Positions 9,621-18,875 of a DNA stretch of 64,000 nucleotides are shown here, one piece after another. Location of the stretch: contig NZ_MUHR01000028.1 in the NCBI RefSeq assembly GCF_002105285.1, positions 1-64,000 on the forward strand, given 5' to 3'. The notes under the pieces were generated by a model. That model was not told the origin of the DNA. It did not search any database and saw only the letters and a list, made by a program, of their open reading frames with translations. Position numbers and translations under genes: made by a program. Source of the DNA: Planktotalea arctica. Lineage in GTDB: Bacteria > Pseudomonadota > Alphaproteobacteria > Rhodobacterales > Rhodobacteraceae. The first letter of the stretch is position 1, and every line of letters begins with the position of its first letter.

Positions 9621-10475
9621 CTACGCCCGTGACCAAGCGCGCGTGATGGCGCGGCCAAGAACGATGCCAGCGGCGTGGCGTTTGAATGCCACGGGGCCGC
9701 GGTTATCTTCTGTTGGATCGATGTCACCCAGCATGGCGGTGACGGCGGCTTTCACGGCTGCGTCATCGCATGCTGTGCCAACAAGTGCCGCGCCTGCGCT
9801 GTCAGACCAAACCGGAGTATCGCTAAGATTGGTCATCGCGATTGAGGCCGCAGCCACTTTGCCGCCCTCTTTGGATATTTGCACGGCAGCAGCAGCCGTC
9901 GCGTAATCGCCGATTTTGCGCTTTTGCTTTTCATAGGCAAAGCCGCCGACAGGGGCTGCAAAGCTCACTGCGGTCAGAACCTCTTCGTCCTCGCGATCGG
10001 TCATATAGGCTGCCTCATAGAAATCACGGGCGTCAACTGTCCGGTCCCCGTCAGGGCCCGTCAGGTGGAATTGCGCGTTGAGGCATTGCATCAGGCCAGG
10101 CATGTCGTTGCCGGGATCGCCGTTCGCGACGTTGCCTCCCACGGTACCCATGTAACGGACCTGTGGGTCTGCAATTTGCAGAGCGGCCTCCTTCATGATC
10201 GGAGCAGCCTTTTCCATCTCGGCAGAATTGATGATCTCGTGCTGTGTCACCATCGCACCGATGGTGACGGTGCCGTCTGTGATGGCGATCCCATTCAGAC
10301 CTTTGATGGCTTGCAAATCGATCAGATGGGGCACATCGGCCATCCGCAATTTCATCATGGGGATCAGGCTGTGCCCACCCGCAATGACCCGCGCATCATC
10401 GCCATGTTCTTGAAGCAGGGCGATTACGCCTGCCATATCTGTCGGCCTGTAGTACTCAAACGCCGCTGGTATCAT
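9621..10475 (-). CDS. coxM: CO dehydrogenase medium FAD-binding subunit
   Basis: 284-residue FAD subunit of the CO dehydrogenase family. FAD-binding motifs are [13 protein letters not shown] near residue 32 and [16 protein letters not shown] near residue 110, both diagnostic. The C-terminal CO_deh_flav_C domain follows from about residue 175. It is the first gene of the catalytic set; 135 bp separate its start from the stop of the upstream MHYT-LytTR gene on the same strand, so the operon promoter may lie in this gap or further upstream. Electrons leave this subunit to the quinone pool. Confidence 0.96.
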   Translation of the reverse strand: MIPAAFEYYRPTDMAGVIALLQEHGDDARVIAGGHSLIPMMKLRMADVPHLIDLQAIKGLNGIAITDGTVTIGAMVTQHEIINSAEMEKAAPIMKEAALQIADPQVRYMGTVGGNVANGDPGNDMPGLMQCLNAQFHLTGPDGDRTVDARDFYEAAYMTDREDEEVLTAVSFAAPVGGFAYEKQKRKIGDYATAAAAVQISKEGGKVAAASIAMTNLSDTPVWSDSAGAALVGTACDDAAVKAAVTAMLGDIDPTEDNRGPVAFKRHAAGIVLGRAITRAWSRA

Positions 10476-10610
10476 TGCTTCGCCTCCCGTTTCCGCAATT
10501 AAGTTCAGAAGGAAGCATGGTACGCGACGACATGCCGACGCTTGCGTTATTCAACGAGATCATCTGGATTTTTCACGAAATGCGCCCAAGGCTGCTCGAA
10601 GTGCGAAATG

Positions 10611-11732
10611 CTAAAGGCCAAGTACGTCGCGGACACCTTTTAGGTGCGACCGGCTGACTGGGACGGGCGGTAAATGCGGCGCAGCAAAGCGACAAATGCC
10701 CGTGTCTTTGAGTCGCTCAAAGTCATTAACCTGCGCAGGATTAATCAAATAGCTGCGATGGGTCCTGATAAAGCCAGCTGCTTCTAGCCGCGTAATAGCT
10801 TTGGTAATTGACCAACCGCAAAAATATTTTGCGTCTTTGGTGAATACGTTGGTGTAATGCCCTTCGGCCTGAACAAAAGCGACCTGTTCGGGGGCTATCA
10901 ATTTCGTAACGCCGTTTTGGTCGCAAGGAATTCTGACGGTTGCCGGCGTTGGATTGAAAGCAGTCTCGCTCTCATTTGAGGTTTGTGCGGCAATGGGGTG
11001 CTGTACTGCCTCAACTCCAGTTGGTGCAAAAAACGTAACCCCCATCCAAAGGAACGCACCGAAGATGACAAAGCTTGAAAGAATGACACCCATCGCAAGT
11101 GTTTCATTGCTCATCGCTGGGCCGAATTCTTGCTGCGTGGGAGTGGCGACAAAATTGGTACCAGCCATAGCCGCAAAATGAACGGCGCTGACGGCTGCCC
11201 CAAAGCACAGCGTTCCCAGCAAGATGTTACGATTGGTCCGTCGGCCATAGGCAATCCAGAACGCAGCTATACAAAGAACCACGGCGGAAACGACAGCCAA
11301 AAGGATGCCAAGGGGCGTATAAACAGCGCGGCACAATTGAAGGCCCGCCATCCCGATATAATGCATCGCTAGTATGCCGCATCCAACCAACGCACCTGCC
11401 GCCGACAACGTGAAAGGCGTTCGTTCGCGAAAGTGAAGTAGCAGCAAAGCGGTCCCCACAATGAGGATAGCCAGCAAAGCGGACGCGAGCGTTATCGCGG
11501 CATCATAGTAAAATAGGACCGGCATTTGGATCCCAAGCATTGCCACGAAATGCATCGACCAAATGCCACCGCCCAAAGCGACCGCTGACATTGCAATCGA
11601 CGCTTTGCGGCGCAAAACGCTTTGCTTGGAAAGATCCTTAGACAACGTCAAACCAGTAAAGCCCGCGACGATGGCAACTACGATCGAGGCGATGACAAGT
11701 GCAGTGTTATGGCTAAAGTTTAGAAATTCCAT
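10611..11732 (-). CDS. MHYT-LytTR membrane regulator, CoxC/CoxH type
   Basis: 373-residue protein. The N-terminal part is a seven-helix MHYT domain with motifs SMHFVAML, AMHYIGMAG and VHFAAMAG, whose conserved Met and His residues are thought to bind copper and sense O2, CO or NO. A linker follows from about residue 240. The C-terminal LytTR DNA-binding domain runs from about 275 to the end (VAFVQAEGHYTNVF...RTHRSYLINPAQV). This architecture is that of CoxC and CoxH in Oligotropha, and the position just upstream of coxMSL supports control of this operon by a membrane-tethered regulator. The ATG at 11732 begins the first helix cleanly; in-frame TTG and GTG codons lie 15-18 bp upstream. Confidence 0.88.
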   Translation of the reverse strand: MEFLNFSHNTALVIASIVVAIVAGFTGLTLSKDLSKQSVLRRKASIAMSAVALGGGIWSMHFVAMLGIQMPVLFYYDAAITLASALLAILIVGTALLLLHFRERTPFTLSAAGALVGCGILAMHYIGMAGLQLCRAVYTPLGILLAVVSAVVLCIAAFWIAYGRRTNRNILLGTLCFGAAVSAVHFAAMAGTNFVATPTQQEFGPAMSNETLAMGVILSSFVIFGAFLWMGVTFFAPTGVEAVQHPIAAQTSNESETAFNPTPATVRIPCDQNGVTKLIAPEQVAFVQAEGHYTNVFTKDAKYFCGWSITKAITRLEAAGFIRTHRSYLINPAQVNDFERLKDTGICRFAAPHLPPVPVSRSHLKGVRDVLGL

Positions 11733-11871
11733 GTCGCTTGCATGCACCAAATCTTGAACAAATCAAACCCATAAGTTTGGCTGTCAACTCAATCTTACGC
11801 CATCAACCAAGTATGCCAGGCTATTAGAAGCTGGAGCTAAATTGCGGGCATTATTCGTTGGCATTACCTCC

Positions 11872-12258
11872 CTACATCCTCTTTGCTGGATGGGGCTTGA
11901 AACAGCTACTTAAGCGCAACCATTGAGTGATTTTCTGAATCCTATCAATGGGCCGCTTGACGCACTTATTGAAGGTATTCTCGCCATTCTGATAGTGGAG
12001 GTGGCGCATGTCCGGTTTGGTCGCCAGGGAAAAAATCGGGTGCTCCATAGTTGAGGTGTCATCCTTCGGAACCACGTCTGCAATGTCGAGGGTGAAGAAG
12101 TTTTTTTGAAGGTGTCGGTCGGGGAGCAAGGCCATGATGAAGACATAGCACAGATTCGCGCCTTTCGGAACCCTGTGGATGGTTCTCTCTATTGAAGGCA
12201 AAGAGTTAGCGCCATTTTTGAGGCTGGTAACATACTCCTTAGGTAACACTATTAACAC
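11872..12258 (-). pseudogene. Truncated plasmid RepA replication initiator fragment
   Basis: Frame of 128 codons. Its middle part LLPDRHLQKNFFTLDIADVVPKDD followed by MEHPIFSLATKPDMR is the conserved N-terminal signature of RepA proteins of Rhodobacterales plasmids (RPA family). A plausible ATG is at 12135. Homology stops abruptly after about 45 residues; a foreign tail and a stop follow. Full-length members are several hundred residues, so this is a broken remnant and cannot initiate replication. It lies between the cox and paa operons and points to plasmid-derived or plasmid-integrated DNA. Family assignment rests on recognised motifs, not on a search. Confidence 0.7.
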
Positions 12259-12469
12259 TAGAGGTTTTTGAACTTCATCGTTCGAAATGTCAGTTAAAGA
12301 CGCCGAGAACGGAAATACTTCTGCCCCTCAAAAACATCCGTTTTCCTTGTCGGGATAGCATGAGTCCACAGGTGGCGTGAACCGGCAGGAGGGGCATCCA
12401 ATCCATCACGTTACACGAGGTTCGATATTTGTTTCAAAGTTGCGAAACGCTCGAAGGTTGTAAAGAACC
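12259..12469. other. Intergenic sequence downstream of paaE
   Basis: About 210 bp beyond the RepA fragment with no gene. A weak hairpin (GGTT, six-base loop, AACC) lies just after the paaE stop at about 12456-12469 and could contribute to termination, but it lacks a T-run. The rest shows nothing I can assign. Confidence 0.35.
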
Positions 12470-13537
12470 TCAATGTTGATCGTAATCCACAACCACCTTT
12501 TCAGTCACCGCGAACGATTGGCAGCTTAGGATAAATCCTTGCTCGACTTCATAATCCTCAAGCGCGTGGTTTGCGACCATTTCGACTTCGCCCTCAAGCA
12601 CTTTGCATTTGCAGGTGGAGCACACGCCAGCTTTGCACGCGAATGGTGCATCTAGCCCCCCCGCAAGCGCGGCTTCCAATACGGTTTGATCCTTGGTCAT
12701 CGTAACCGTGCGGAATGACCCGTCGATGATGACGACTGCCTCGCCAGGCTTTGCGGCCTCAACTCTTGCGGTGGAGGCTTTTCGTTTGAGGCGACCGGGT
12801 TGGGAGGAGGCGAAGAGTTCGAATTTGATTTGGTCTCCAGACAACCCGTTCTCTTTGAGCGCTTTCGCAATGCCGAGCATCATAGGCTCTGGTCCGCAGA
12901 TGAAAGCAGTATCTACAGAGGCGATATCAATCCAATTGGCGAAGAGCGCTGCGCATTTCGCTTCGTCCACGCGGCCTGTGAACAACTCGATGTCCTGTGC
13001 ATCGCTTTCTAGAATATGGATTATGTTGAGCCGGCCCATATGCTCGTTCTTGAGATCTTCGAGTTCCTCTCGGAACATGATCGTGTTCACGCCGCGATTG
13101 GCATAGACCAGCGTGAAACGGCTGGCAGGTTCACGCATCAGCGTGGTTTTCAGGATCGACAAAACGGGGGTAATGCCAGAGCCGCCCGCAAAGCCAAGAT
13201 AGGTTTTGCTGTGATTAGGGTGTATTGGCGTGTGGAAATTGCCCATGGGCGGCATCGCTTCCAGCGTCATACCGGGGGCAAGGTTTTCGTTCGCCCAAGT
13301 GGAAAATGCGCCGCCATCCACCTTCTTTATGCCGACCTGCAAGATGCCATCATCCTTGCCTGCGCAGATCGAATAGGAACGGCGGATTTCTGTGCCTTCG
13401 ATGTCTTGGCGAAAGGTCAGGTACTGGCCTTGGATAAAATCGAAATTAGTGCCATCCGCCTGCCTGAGCGAGACAACAACAGCGTCGCGAATGGTTTTTT
13501 TGACATCTGTAACTTCAAGTTTGTGAAAGCGCGCCAT
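12470..13537 (-). CDS. paaE: Phenylacetyl-CoA epoxidase reductase subunit PaaE
   Basis: 355-residue ferredoxin-NADP reductase-like protein that feeds electrons from NADPH to the PaaA diiron site. Domain order: FAD-binding barrel (RRSYSICAG near residue 53), NAD-binding domain (FAGGSGITPVLSIL near residue 115), and C-terminal plant-type 2Fe-2S ferredoxin with CKAGVCSTCKCKVLEGEVEM and a distant fourth cysteine in ILSCQS. This domain order is that of PaaE. Last gene of the paa operon, 12 bp after paaD. Confidence 0.94.
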   Translation of the reverse strand: MARFHKLEVTDVKKTIRDAVVVSLRQADGTNFDFIQGQYLTFRQDIEGTEIRRSYSICAGKDDGILQVGIKKVDGGAFSTWANENLAPGMTLEAMPPMGNFHTPIHPNHSKTYLGFAGGSGITPVLSILKTTLMREPASRFTLVYANRGVNTIMFREELEDLKNEHMGRLNIIHILESDAQDIELFTGRVDEAKCAALFANWIDIASVDTAFICGPEPMMLGIAKALKENGLSGDQIKFELFASSQPGRLKRKASTARVEAAKPGEAVVIIDGSFRTVTMTKDQTVLEAALAGGLDAPFACKAGVCSTCKCKVLEGEVEMVANHALEDYEVEQGFILSCQSFAVTEKVVVDYDQH

Positions 13538-13549
13538 GTTTGGGCCCCT

Positions 13550-14008
13550 CTAGATACATTTGAAATAATCGAACGGCTCAAGGCAGTTGCAGCAACGCCA
13601 TTGCGCCTTGCAAGGGGTGGAACCGAATTGCGAAATACGCTCCAGATTTTCGGATTTGCAGCGCGGACAACGCGCAGGGCCACCAGCCGCACGCGGGGGG
13701 GCGATGCCGTAGTCTTCCAGCTTCGCTTTTCCCTTATCGCTTAGCCAGTCGGTCGTCCAAGGCGGCGAGATTTGCGTTTTGATCCGCGTTTTCGCGATTC
13801 CGCGATCCAGCATGGCCGTTTCGATATCAAGCGAGATGATGGATGTCGCAGGGCAGCCCGAATAGGTCGGGGTCACCGCAATTTCCAGCGTGTCCTCGTC
13901 CCATGTAACGCCGCGCACGATGCCCAGATCAACCACGGAGATCACTGGAATTTCAGGGTCGGGCACAGTATCCAGCCATTCCCAAATCTGCGCGACATTG
14001 GGTCTCAT
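13550..14008 (-). CDS. paaD: PaaD, phenylacetyl-CoA epoxidase maturation protein
   Basis: 152-residue protein with the N-terminal DUF59/MIP18 domain (VPDPEIPVISVVDLGIVRGV) and a C-terminal zinc-ribbon tail with CPRCKS, STPCKAQWRCCNCLEPFDYFKC. PaaD is needed for an active epoxidase, probably through iron-sulfur or diiron assembly, though it is not part of the catalytic complex. It lies one base after the paaC stop and 12 bp before paaE. Length is normal. Confidence 0.92.
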   Translation of the reverse strand: MRPNVAQIWEWLDTVPDPEIPVISVVDLGIVRGVTWDEDTLEIAVTPTYSGCPATSIISLDIETAMLDRGIAKTRIKTQISPPWTTDWLSDKGKAKLEDYGIAPPRAAGGPARCPRCKSENLERISQFGSTPCKAQWRCCNCLEPFDYFKCI

Positions 14009-14009
14009 G

Positions 14010-14771
14010 CTACCAGCTTGCTCCGGGATAGGCGCGTTGCAGCCATTGCATTTGCGTCAGAATGTGCCCGAGGTGTTCGGAGTGTTGAAAGCCGCTTTTA
14101 CCGCCTTTGTGTGCGAATCTGCTGTCAGGGATGGTAAGTGTCGCTTCGGTCATGACGCTGCCGATATGGGTATCAAACGCTGTGCGTAGATCGTTCAGAT
14201 CAGGCGCGATGCCATTGGCGGTCATCGCGTCGTCCACCGCATCGGGCGTGAACAATTCGCCGACAAAAGGCCAGAGCAGATCAAGCGCTGCCTGCATTTT
14301 CGCATGGCTTTCGGCGGTGCCATCACCAAGGCCGATCACTGTGTCGCCAGAGCGTTCCACATGGTATTGCACTTCCTTGACGGCTTTTGCGGCGATTTCC
14401 GCAACGCGCACTTCAGAGGATTTTATCAAGCCTTTGAGCATTTCCAAATGCCACGCATCAAACAGGAACTGACGCATCAAGGTCTGACCGAAGTCGCCAT
14501 TGGGTTGCTGCACCAAAAGGGCAGAGCGGAAATCCCACGCATCGCGCAGCATGGCGAGGTCATCGGCTGTGCGGATTTTGCCCTCGACCTCAGCCGCAAG
14601 GCCGAGCCACATTTGCGTTTGTCCGATCAAATCAAGCGCGGTGTTGGCCAGTGCGATATCTTCCTCGATCACGGGGGCATGGCCGCACCACTCGGACACG
14701 CGATGCCCGAGGATCAGGGTGTTGTCGCCCATGCGCAGCAGAAAATCAAAATAGGGATCAGCACTTGCCAT
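14010..14771 (-). CDS. paaC: PaaC, structural subunit of phenylacetyl-CoA epoxidase
   Basis: 253-residue ferritin-like helical protein. It forms the core heterodimer with PaaA but has no functional diiron site. Recognisable family sequences are LRMGDNTLILGHRVSEWCGHAP at the start, LMRQFLFDAWHLEMLKGL, and the C-terminal GGKSGFQHSEHLGHILTQMQWLQRAYPGASW. The start overlaps the stop of paaB by one base. Normal length. Confidence 0.94.
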   Translation of the reverse strand: MASADPYFDFLLRMGDNTLILGHRVSEWCGHAPVIEEDIALANTALDLIGQTQMWLGLAAEVEGKIRTADDLAMLRDAWDFRSALLVQQPNGDFGQTLMRQFLFDAWHLEMLKGLIKSSEVRVAEIAAKAVKEVQYHVERSGDTVIGLGDGTAESHAKMQAALDLLWPFVGELFTPDAVDDAMTANGIAPDLNDLRTAFDTHIGSVMTEATLTIPDSRFAHKGGKSGFQHSEHLGHILTQMQWLQRAYPGASW

Positions 14772-15055
14772 TACATCGCGCCCACTTCGTCAGGGATGTC
14801 GAAAAAGGTGGGATGGCGGTAAACTTTGCTCTCGGACGGCTCATAGAGCGGACCTTTTTCCGAGGGCGAAGAGGCTGCGATGTGACGGGCCTCAACTACC
14901 CAAATGCTGACGCCCTCATTGCGGCGGGTATACACATCGCGCGCGTTCTTGATCGCCATTTCCTCGTCCGGCGCATGCAGGCTGCCCACGTGACGATGGG
15001 ACATGCCGTGCTGCCCGCGGATGAAAACTTCCCAGAGGGGCCATTCGTTTTTCAT
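14771..15055 (-). CDS. paaB: PaaB, small subunit of phenylacetyl-CoA epoxidase
   Basis: 94-residue PaaB-family protein (MKNEWPLWEVFIRGQHGMSHRHVGSLHAPD start and NEGVSIWVVEARHIAAS in the middle), full length. PaaB bridges PaaAC heterodimers in the multicomponent oxygenase. In most paa operons it follows paaA directly; here a DUF3291 gene comes between them, ending 4 bp before the paaB start. Confidence 0.94.
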   Translation of the reverse strand: MKNEWPLWEVFIRGQHGMSHRHVGSLHAPDEEMAIKNARDVYTRRNEGVSIWVVEARHIAASSPSEKGPLYEPSESKVYRHPTFFDIPDEVGAM

Positions 15056-15059
15056 GGTT

Positions 15060-15524
15060 TTACTCCGCTGCTATGTTGCATCTGCGCCAAGCAGATTGAT
15101 CGACGGCATCCCAGCCGAAGGCGTCATCTGTTGATCCGTGTTCCTGAAGATGCGCCAGCTTTTGCATGGCTTCCTCCAACGTCGGAATATGGTCATCCTC
15201 GACCCACCACATCACGAAATGATGCCGCGTCATGTTCTCGAACCATGCGGGGCGCTTTTCGTAGAACTTGGCGTGGATGGTGTTGAAAACGTAATCCCCA
15301 AGGCTTTCGACATTCTCCCAAACCGACATGTTCGAAATCATCTCTTCGTCGCCGGGCACAGCAAGATCGGTTGCATTACCGCTGTCGGATTTCATTCGCC
15401 AGATGTAGCCGCTGGAGCGCTCCGCAAGCGCGTTCAAAGCGTCGAGGTTGTCCATAAACCCCGCCATGCGCGGATCGTCGAGTGGATAGAGCGCATAGCC
15501 TACGTTGAGTTCAGCGAGCTGCAT
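15060..15524 (-). CDS. DUF3291 protein embedded between paaA and paaB
   Basis: 154-residue protein of the DUF3291 family, which has a dimeric alpha-beta barrel fold related to small haem- or aromatic-binding enzymes. Visible family features are LAELNVGYALYPLDDPRMAGFMDNLDALNALAERSSGYIWRM, then MSVWENVESLGDYVF and the aromatic-rich HHFVMWWVEDDHIPTLEEAMQKL. It overlaps the paaA stop by one base (TAATG) and ends 4 bp before paaB, so it is a full member of the operon. No function is established. A role in handling the epoxide or a toxic aromatic by-product is only inference from context and fold. Confidence 0.8.
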   Translation of the reverse strand: MQLAELNVGYALYPLDDPRMAGFMDNLDALNALAERSSGYIWRMKSDSGNATDLAVPGDEEMISNMSVWENVESLGDYVFNTIHAKFYEKRPAWFENMTRHHFVMWWVEDDHIPTLEEAMQKLAHLQEHGSTDDAFGWDAVDQSAWRRCNIAAE

Positions 15525-16501
15525 TATTCCGCCGCCAATTTAGCGGCGCGTTTCTTTTCGGCGTGGGCCATCAACCCTTCGCGCACCCATGCCCCATCGT
15601 CCCATGCTTTGTTACGCGCGGCGAGGCGTTCTTTATTGCAAGGGCCATTGCCCTTGAGGACATCATAAAATTCGTCCCAATCAGGCTGCGAGAAATCATA
15701 GCCGCCTTTTTCCTCGTTCCACGTCAAGTCTGGATCGGGGACAGTCAGGCCAAGATATTCCGCTTGCGGCACGGTCTGATCGACGAATTTTTGGCGCAAC
15801 TCGTCATTGCCGTTCATCTTGATCTTCCATTTCATCGACTGTTCAGAATGAACCGAATCCGCATCAGAGGGTCCGAACATCATCAGCGACGGGAACCACA
15901 TGCGATCTAGCGCGTTCTGTGCCATGCGTTTTTGTGCATCTGTGCCTTTGCACATTTTCATCATGATGTCGTAGCCTTGACGCTGATGAAAGCTTTCCTC
16001 TTTGCAAATGCGGATCATAGAGCGGGAATAGGGGCCAAAGGATGTGCGCTGAAGCGGGACCTGATTCATGATCGCAGCCCCATCAACAAGCCAGCCAACG
16101 GCGCCCATATCAGCCCATGTCAGGGTCGGATAATTGAAGATTGAAGAATATTTCATTCGTCCGTCGAGCAGCATTTCCGTCAGCTCGTCACGGGTCACGC
16201 CAAGGGTTTCGGCCGCGCAATAAAGGTAGAGCCCATGGCCGGCTTCGTCCTGCACCTTGGCTAGCAAAATTGCCTTGCGCTCCAGCGTGGGCGCGCGGGT
16301 GATCCAGTTGCCCTCGGGCAGTTGTCCGACAATTTCGGAGTGTGCATGTTGGCCGATCTGGCGGATTAGGGTCTTGCGATAGCCCTCTGGCATCCAGTCT
16401 TTCGGTTCGATCTTTTCGTTTGCATCAATGCGTGCTTGAAAAGCGGCGAGCTTTTCAGGATCGTCCTGCGTCGCCTCTGATTTGATCATCTGTGCGTACA
16501 T
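15524..16501 (-). CDS. paaA: PaaA, catalytic subunit of phenylacetyl-CoA epoxidase
   Basis: 325-residue diiron oxygenase subunit that forms ring-1,2-epoxyphenylacetyl-CoA. Ferritin-like motifs are present: [28 protein letters not shown], the diiron-region ExxH-type [10 protein letters not shown], and [15 protein letters not shown]. The frame extends upstream into the thiolase gene, but the ATG at 16501 (MYAQMIKSE), 4 bp after the thiolase stop, gives the standard PaaA N terminus. It begins the epoxidase set of the operon. Confidence 0.95.
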   Translation of the reverse strand: MYAQMIKSEATQDDPEKLAAFQARIDANEKIEPKDWMPEGYRKTLIRQIGQHAHSEIVGQLPEGNWITRAPTLERKAILLAKVQDEAGHGLYLYCAAETLGVTRDELTEMLLDGRMKYSSIFNYPTLTWADMGAVGWLVDGAAIMNQVPLQRTSFGPYSRSMIRICKEESFHQRQGYDIMMKMCKGTDAQKRMAQNALDRMWFPSLMMFGPSDADSVHSEQSMKWKIKMNGNDELRQKFVDQTVPQAEYLGLTVPDPDLTWNEEKGGYDFSQPDWDEFYDVLKGNGPCNKERLAARNKAWDDGAWVREGLMAHAEKKRAAKLAAE

Positions 16502-16505
16502 GAGT

Positions 16506-17708
16506 TTAAACCCTTTCGATAATAATGGCAGTGCCTTGGCCGACGCCAACGCACATTGTGCAAAGCGCATAACGCCCGCCAGTGCGCTTGAGTTGATGCG
16601 CCGCCGTGAGGACAAGGCGCGCACCGGACATGCCCAGCGGATGACCCAGCGCGATTGCGCCGCCTTGTGGATTCACGCGCGGATCATCGTCCGCAACGCC
16701 AAGTTCGCGCAGTGTTGCAAGCCCTTGAGAGGCAAACGCCTCGTTGAGTTCTATCACATCCATCTGATCAATAGTGAGATTTGCGCGCGCTAACACTTTT
16801 TGGGAGGCAGGAACTGGCCCAATGCCCATCACGCGCGGCGCAACGCCAGCGGAGGACATGCCGACGATCCGCGCGATTGGTGTGAGCGAGTGTTTATAGA
16901 GCGCCTTGTCAGAGGCGATGAGGAGCGCAGCAGCGCCATCGTTGACGCCGCTCGCATTGCCTGCGGTAACGGTTAAATCAGGGCCGTTGATGCCCTTGAG
17001 TTTGGCGAGTTTTTCTGGCGTTGTTCCGGTGCGCGGGTGCTCGTCTGTCTCAAAGACCAGCGGATCGCCTTTGCGCTGGGGCACATGGACTGGAACGATT
17101 TCATCCGCGAAATGCCCAGCCGCATGTGCCGCGGCCCAATTGGCCTGCGAGCGCGCGGCGAAGGCGTCCTGATCGGCGCGGTTGATACCGTAGTCATGCG
17201 CCACATTATCCGCCGTTTGCGGCATGGAGTCGACGCCGTATGCGTCCTTCATTTTGTGGTTGATGAAGCGCCAGCCGATGGTGGTGTCGAAGACCTCGTT
17301 GGCGCGGGTGAAGGCCGCGGTGGCCTTGGGCATCACGAAAGGCGCACGGCTCATGCTCTCGACGCCGCCTGCGATGGTCAGATCGTAATCTCCCGCCTTG
17401 ATGCCGCGCGCGGCAAAGCCGACAGCGTCCATGCCAGAGGCGCATAGACGGTTAATGGTTGTGCCGGGAACATCTGTTGGCAAGCCCGCTAGCAGCGCCG
17501 CCATGCGCGCGACGTTGCGGTTATCCTCGCCTGCTTGGTTGGCGGAGCCGTAGATGACCTCATCAACCTTCGCCCAGTCCACAACTGCGTTGCGCGCCAT
17601 GAGCGCAGCGATAGGCAAGGCGGCCAAATCATCGGTGCGGATTGAGGATAGCGCGCCGCCGTATCGGCCAATGGGGGTGCGTACACCGTCGCAGATAAAG
17701 GCTTGCAT
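16506..17708 (-). CDS. paaJ: Thiolase PaaJ (3-oxoadipyl-CoA/3-oxo-5,6-dehydrosuberyl-CoA thiolase)
   Basis: 400-residue acetyl-CoA acyltransferase. The acyl-accepting cysteine is in [15 protein letters not shown] near residue 90, the active histidine in [16 protein letters not shown] near 350, and the second catalytic cysteine in [11 protein letters not shown] near 383. In phenylacetate catabolism PaaJ cleaves both beta-ketoacyl-CoA intermediates to acetyl-CoA and succinyl-CoA. The N terminus ([32 protein letters not shown]) is that of the PaaJ/PcaF group. First gene of the paa operon. The remaining paa genes (paaK, paaG, paaZ, paaH) are not in the window. Confidence 0.88.
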   Translation of the reverse strand: MQAFICDGVRTPIGRYGGALSSIRTDDLAALPIAALMARNAVVDWAKVDEVIYGSANQAGEDNRNVARMAALLAGLPTDVPGTTINRLCASGMDAVGFAARGIKAGDYDLTIAGGVESMSRAPFVMPKATAAFTRANEVFDTTIGWRFINHKMKDAYGVDSMPQTADNVAHDYGINRADQDAFAARSQANWAAAHAAGHFADEIVPVHVPQRKGDPLVFETDEHPRTGTTPEKLAKLKGINGPDLTVTAGNASGVNDGAAALLIASDKALYKHSLTPIARIVGMSSAGVAPRVMGIGPVPASQKVLARANLTIDQMDVIELNEAFASQGLATLRELGVADDDPRVNPQGGAIALGHPLGMSGARLVLTAAHQLKRTGGRYALCTMCVGVGQGTAIIIERV

Positions 17709-17776
17709 ATGTAGAGGGACCTCCCAAGTCGGTTATGCCAAAGGTAATCCCAAGGACTTGAGTCGTGCAAGCAAAA

Positions 17777-17812
17777 GTTACATCTTTTCGGCCTATTTGA
17801 AAATTTTGTAAC
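17777..17812. promoter_or_regulatory. Inverted repeat in the AT-rich promoter region of the paa operon
   Basis: The 210-bp gap between the lysR stop and paaJ contains arms GTTACA (17777-17782) and TGTAAC (17807-17812) around an AT-rich core, followed by GTAATTAC. It sits 70-105 bp upstream of the paaJ ATG, the expected place for promoter and operator of the operon. A regulator gene for paa is not visible nearby, so the binding protein is unknown. Confidence 0.35.
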
Positions 17813-17918
17813 GTAATTACTGTGATCGACGCGGCTAGAAAGTTTCATCCTGTCACTCACGATTAAGGTGCCTATTTCGGAACAACACGAAATTGACAGA
17901 CATCGTCAGAAGGTTTCT

Positions 17919-18875
17919 TCATGCGCCTAAAAGCGTTTCCCCGACGCAGCGCAGCGCCGCAAGCAGCGCACTGCCCGCTGGAGAAAGATGCTCCTGTTTG
18001 CGGTAGGTGACGCCGATGGGGCCTTTGCCGAAGGGCACGTGCCAGTCAAGGCGCACGAACGCGCCACCGGCGATATCGAGCGCTGCTACATGGGCGGGGA
18101 CGAGACCGATGAAATTACGGCTTTGCACCAGCGCGCGATTGGTCAGATAAGAAATGGAATCGATCGCCATGGGCGGGGCATATTGATCCTGCGCGATGAA
18201 AAACTGATCAAGCTGGCGGCGCAGTGTGGTTTCGCGCGGCGGAATGATCCATGGAAACGGTTTGAGATCGTCAAACGAAAGATCGCATTTGCCGGCAAGC
18301 GGATGGGTTGCGCGCGCGATGGCGTGGATCGGTTCGTCAAATAGCTTTTCCTGCACAAGATCATCGCGGTGGCGGTAGGTGGGCAAGCGCCCCACGACCA
18401 GATCAATGTCTCCGGCGCGCAGAGCGGGTATCAGAACCTCGTTCGTGCCCTCCACCACTTTGATCGACACGTCCGGGCGCCGCTCCAGAAGCTGCTCGAT
18501 CGCTTGGGGCAGCAAATGCGAAGACGCCGCCAGAAGTGTGCCGACGACCACGCGCCCGCTGCGCCCCTCGCCCAGATCATCGAGGTCCTGCGCGGCATGG
18601 GCGATCTGCGCGAGGATCAGTTTGGCATGCCGGATCAGGGTTTCACCGTATATCGTGGGCGTGACGCCGCGATTGCCGCGCTCGAACAGTGTGACCTCGA
18701 AGTCCAGTTCCAGCTCTTTCAGGATCATCGTCGCGGCGGGCTGCGAGATATTCATCTCGCGCGCGGCGTTGCGGATGTTGCGCTGTGCGCCGACGGCAAT
18801 CAACAGGCGAAGCTGCTTGAGCTTGAGCCGCTGGATTGCGCGTTCGGTGATCTTGGCGGGGGTGGTGCCCATCAA
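17919..18875 (-). CDS. LysR-family transcriptional regulator
   Basis: 318-residue LysR-type regulator. The winged helix is at about residues 17-75 (KLKQLRLLIAVGAQRNIRNAAREMNISQPAATMILKELELDFEVTLFERGNRGVTPT). A LysR substrate-binding domain follows (RVVVGTLLAASSHLLPQAIEQLL...). Its start overlaps the end of the aspartate dehydrogenase gene by 4 bp, so the two are co-transcribed. The likely target is the region between that gene and the divergent mttB-like gene, which holds a palindrome at 19694-19707. The helix sequence resembles the GbpR/PcaQ branch, but the inducer is unknown. A link to the downstream paa operon is possible but unproven. Confidence 0.88.
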   Translation of the reverse strand: MMGTTPAKITERAIQRLKLKQLRLLIAVGAQRNIRNAAREMNISQPAATMILKELELDFEVTLFERGNRGVTPTIYGETLIRHAKLILAQIAHAAQDLDDLGEGRSGRVVVGTLLAASSHLLPQAIEQLLERRPDVSIKVVEGTNEVLIPALRAGDIDLVVGRLPTYRHRDDLVQEKLFDEPIHAIARATHPLAGKCDLSFDDLKPFPWIIPPRETTLRRQLDQFFIAQDQYAPPMAIDSISYLTNRALVQSRNFIGLVPAHVAALDIAGGAFVRLDWHVPFGKGPIGVTYRKQEHLSPAGSALLAALRCVGETLLGA

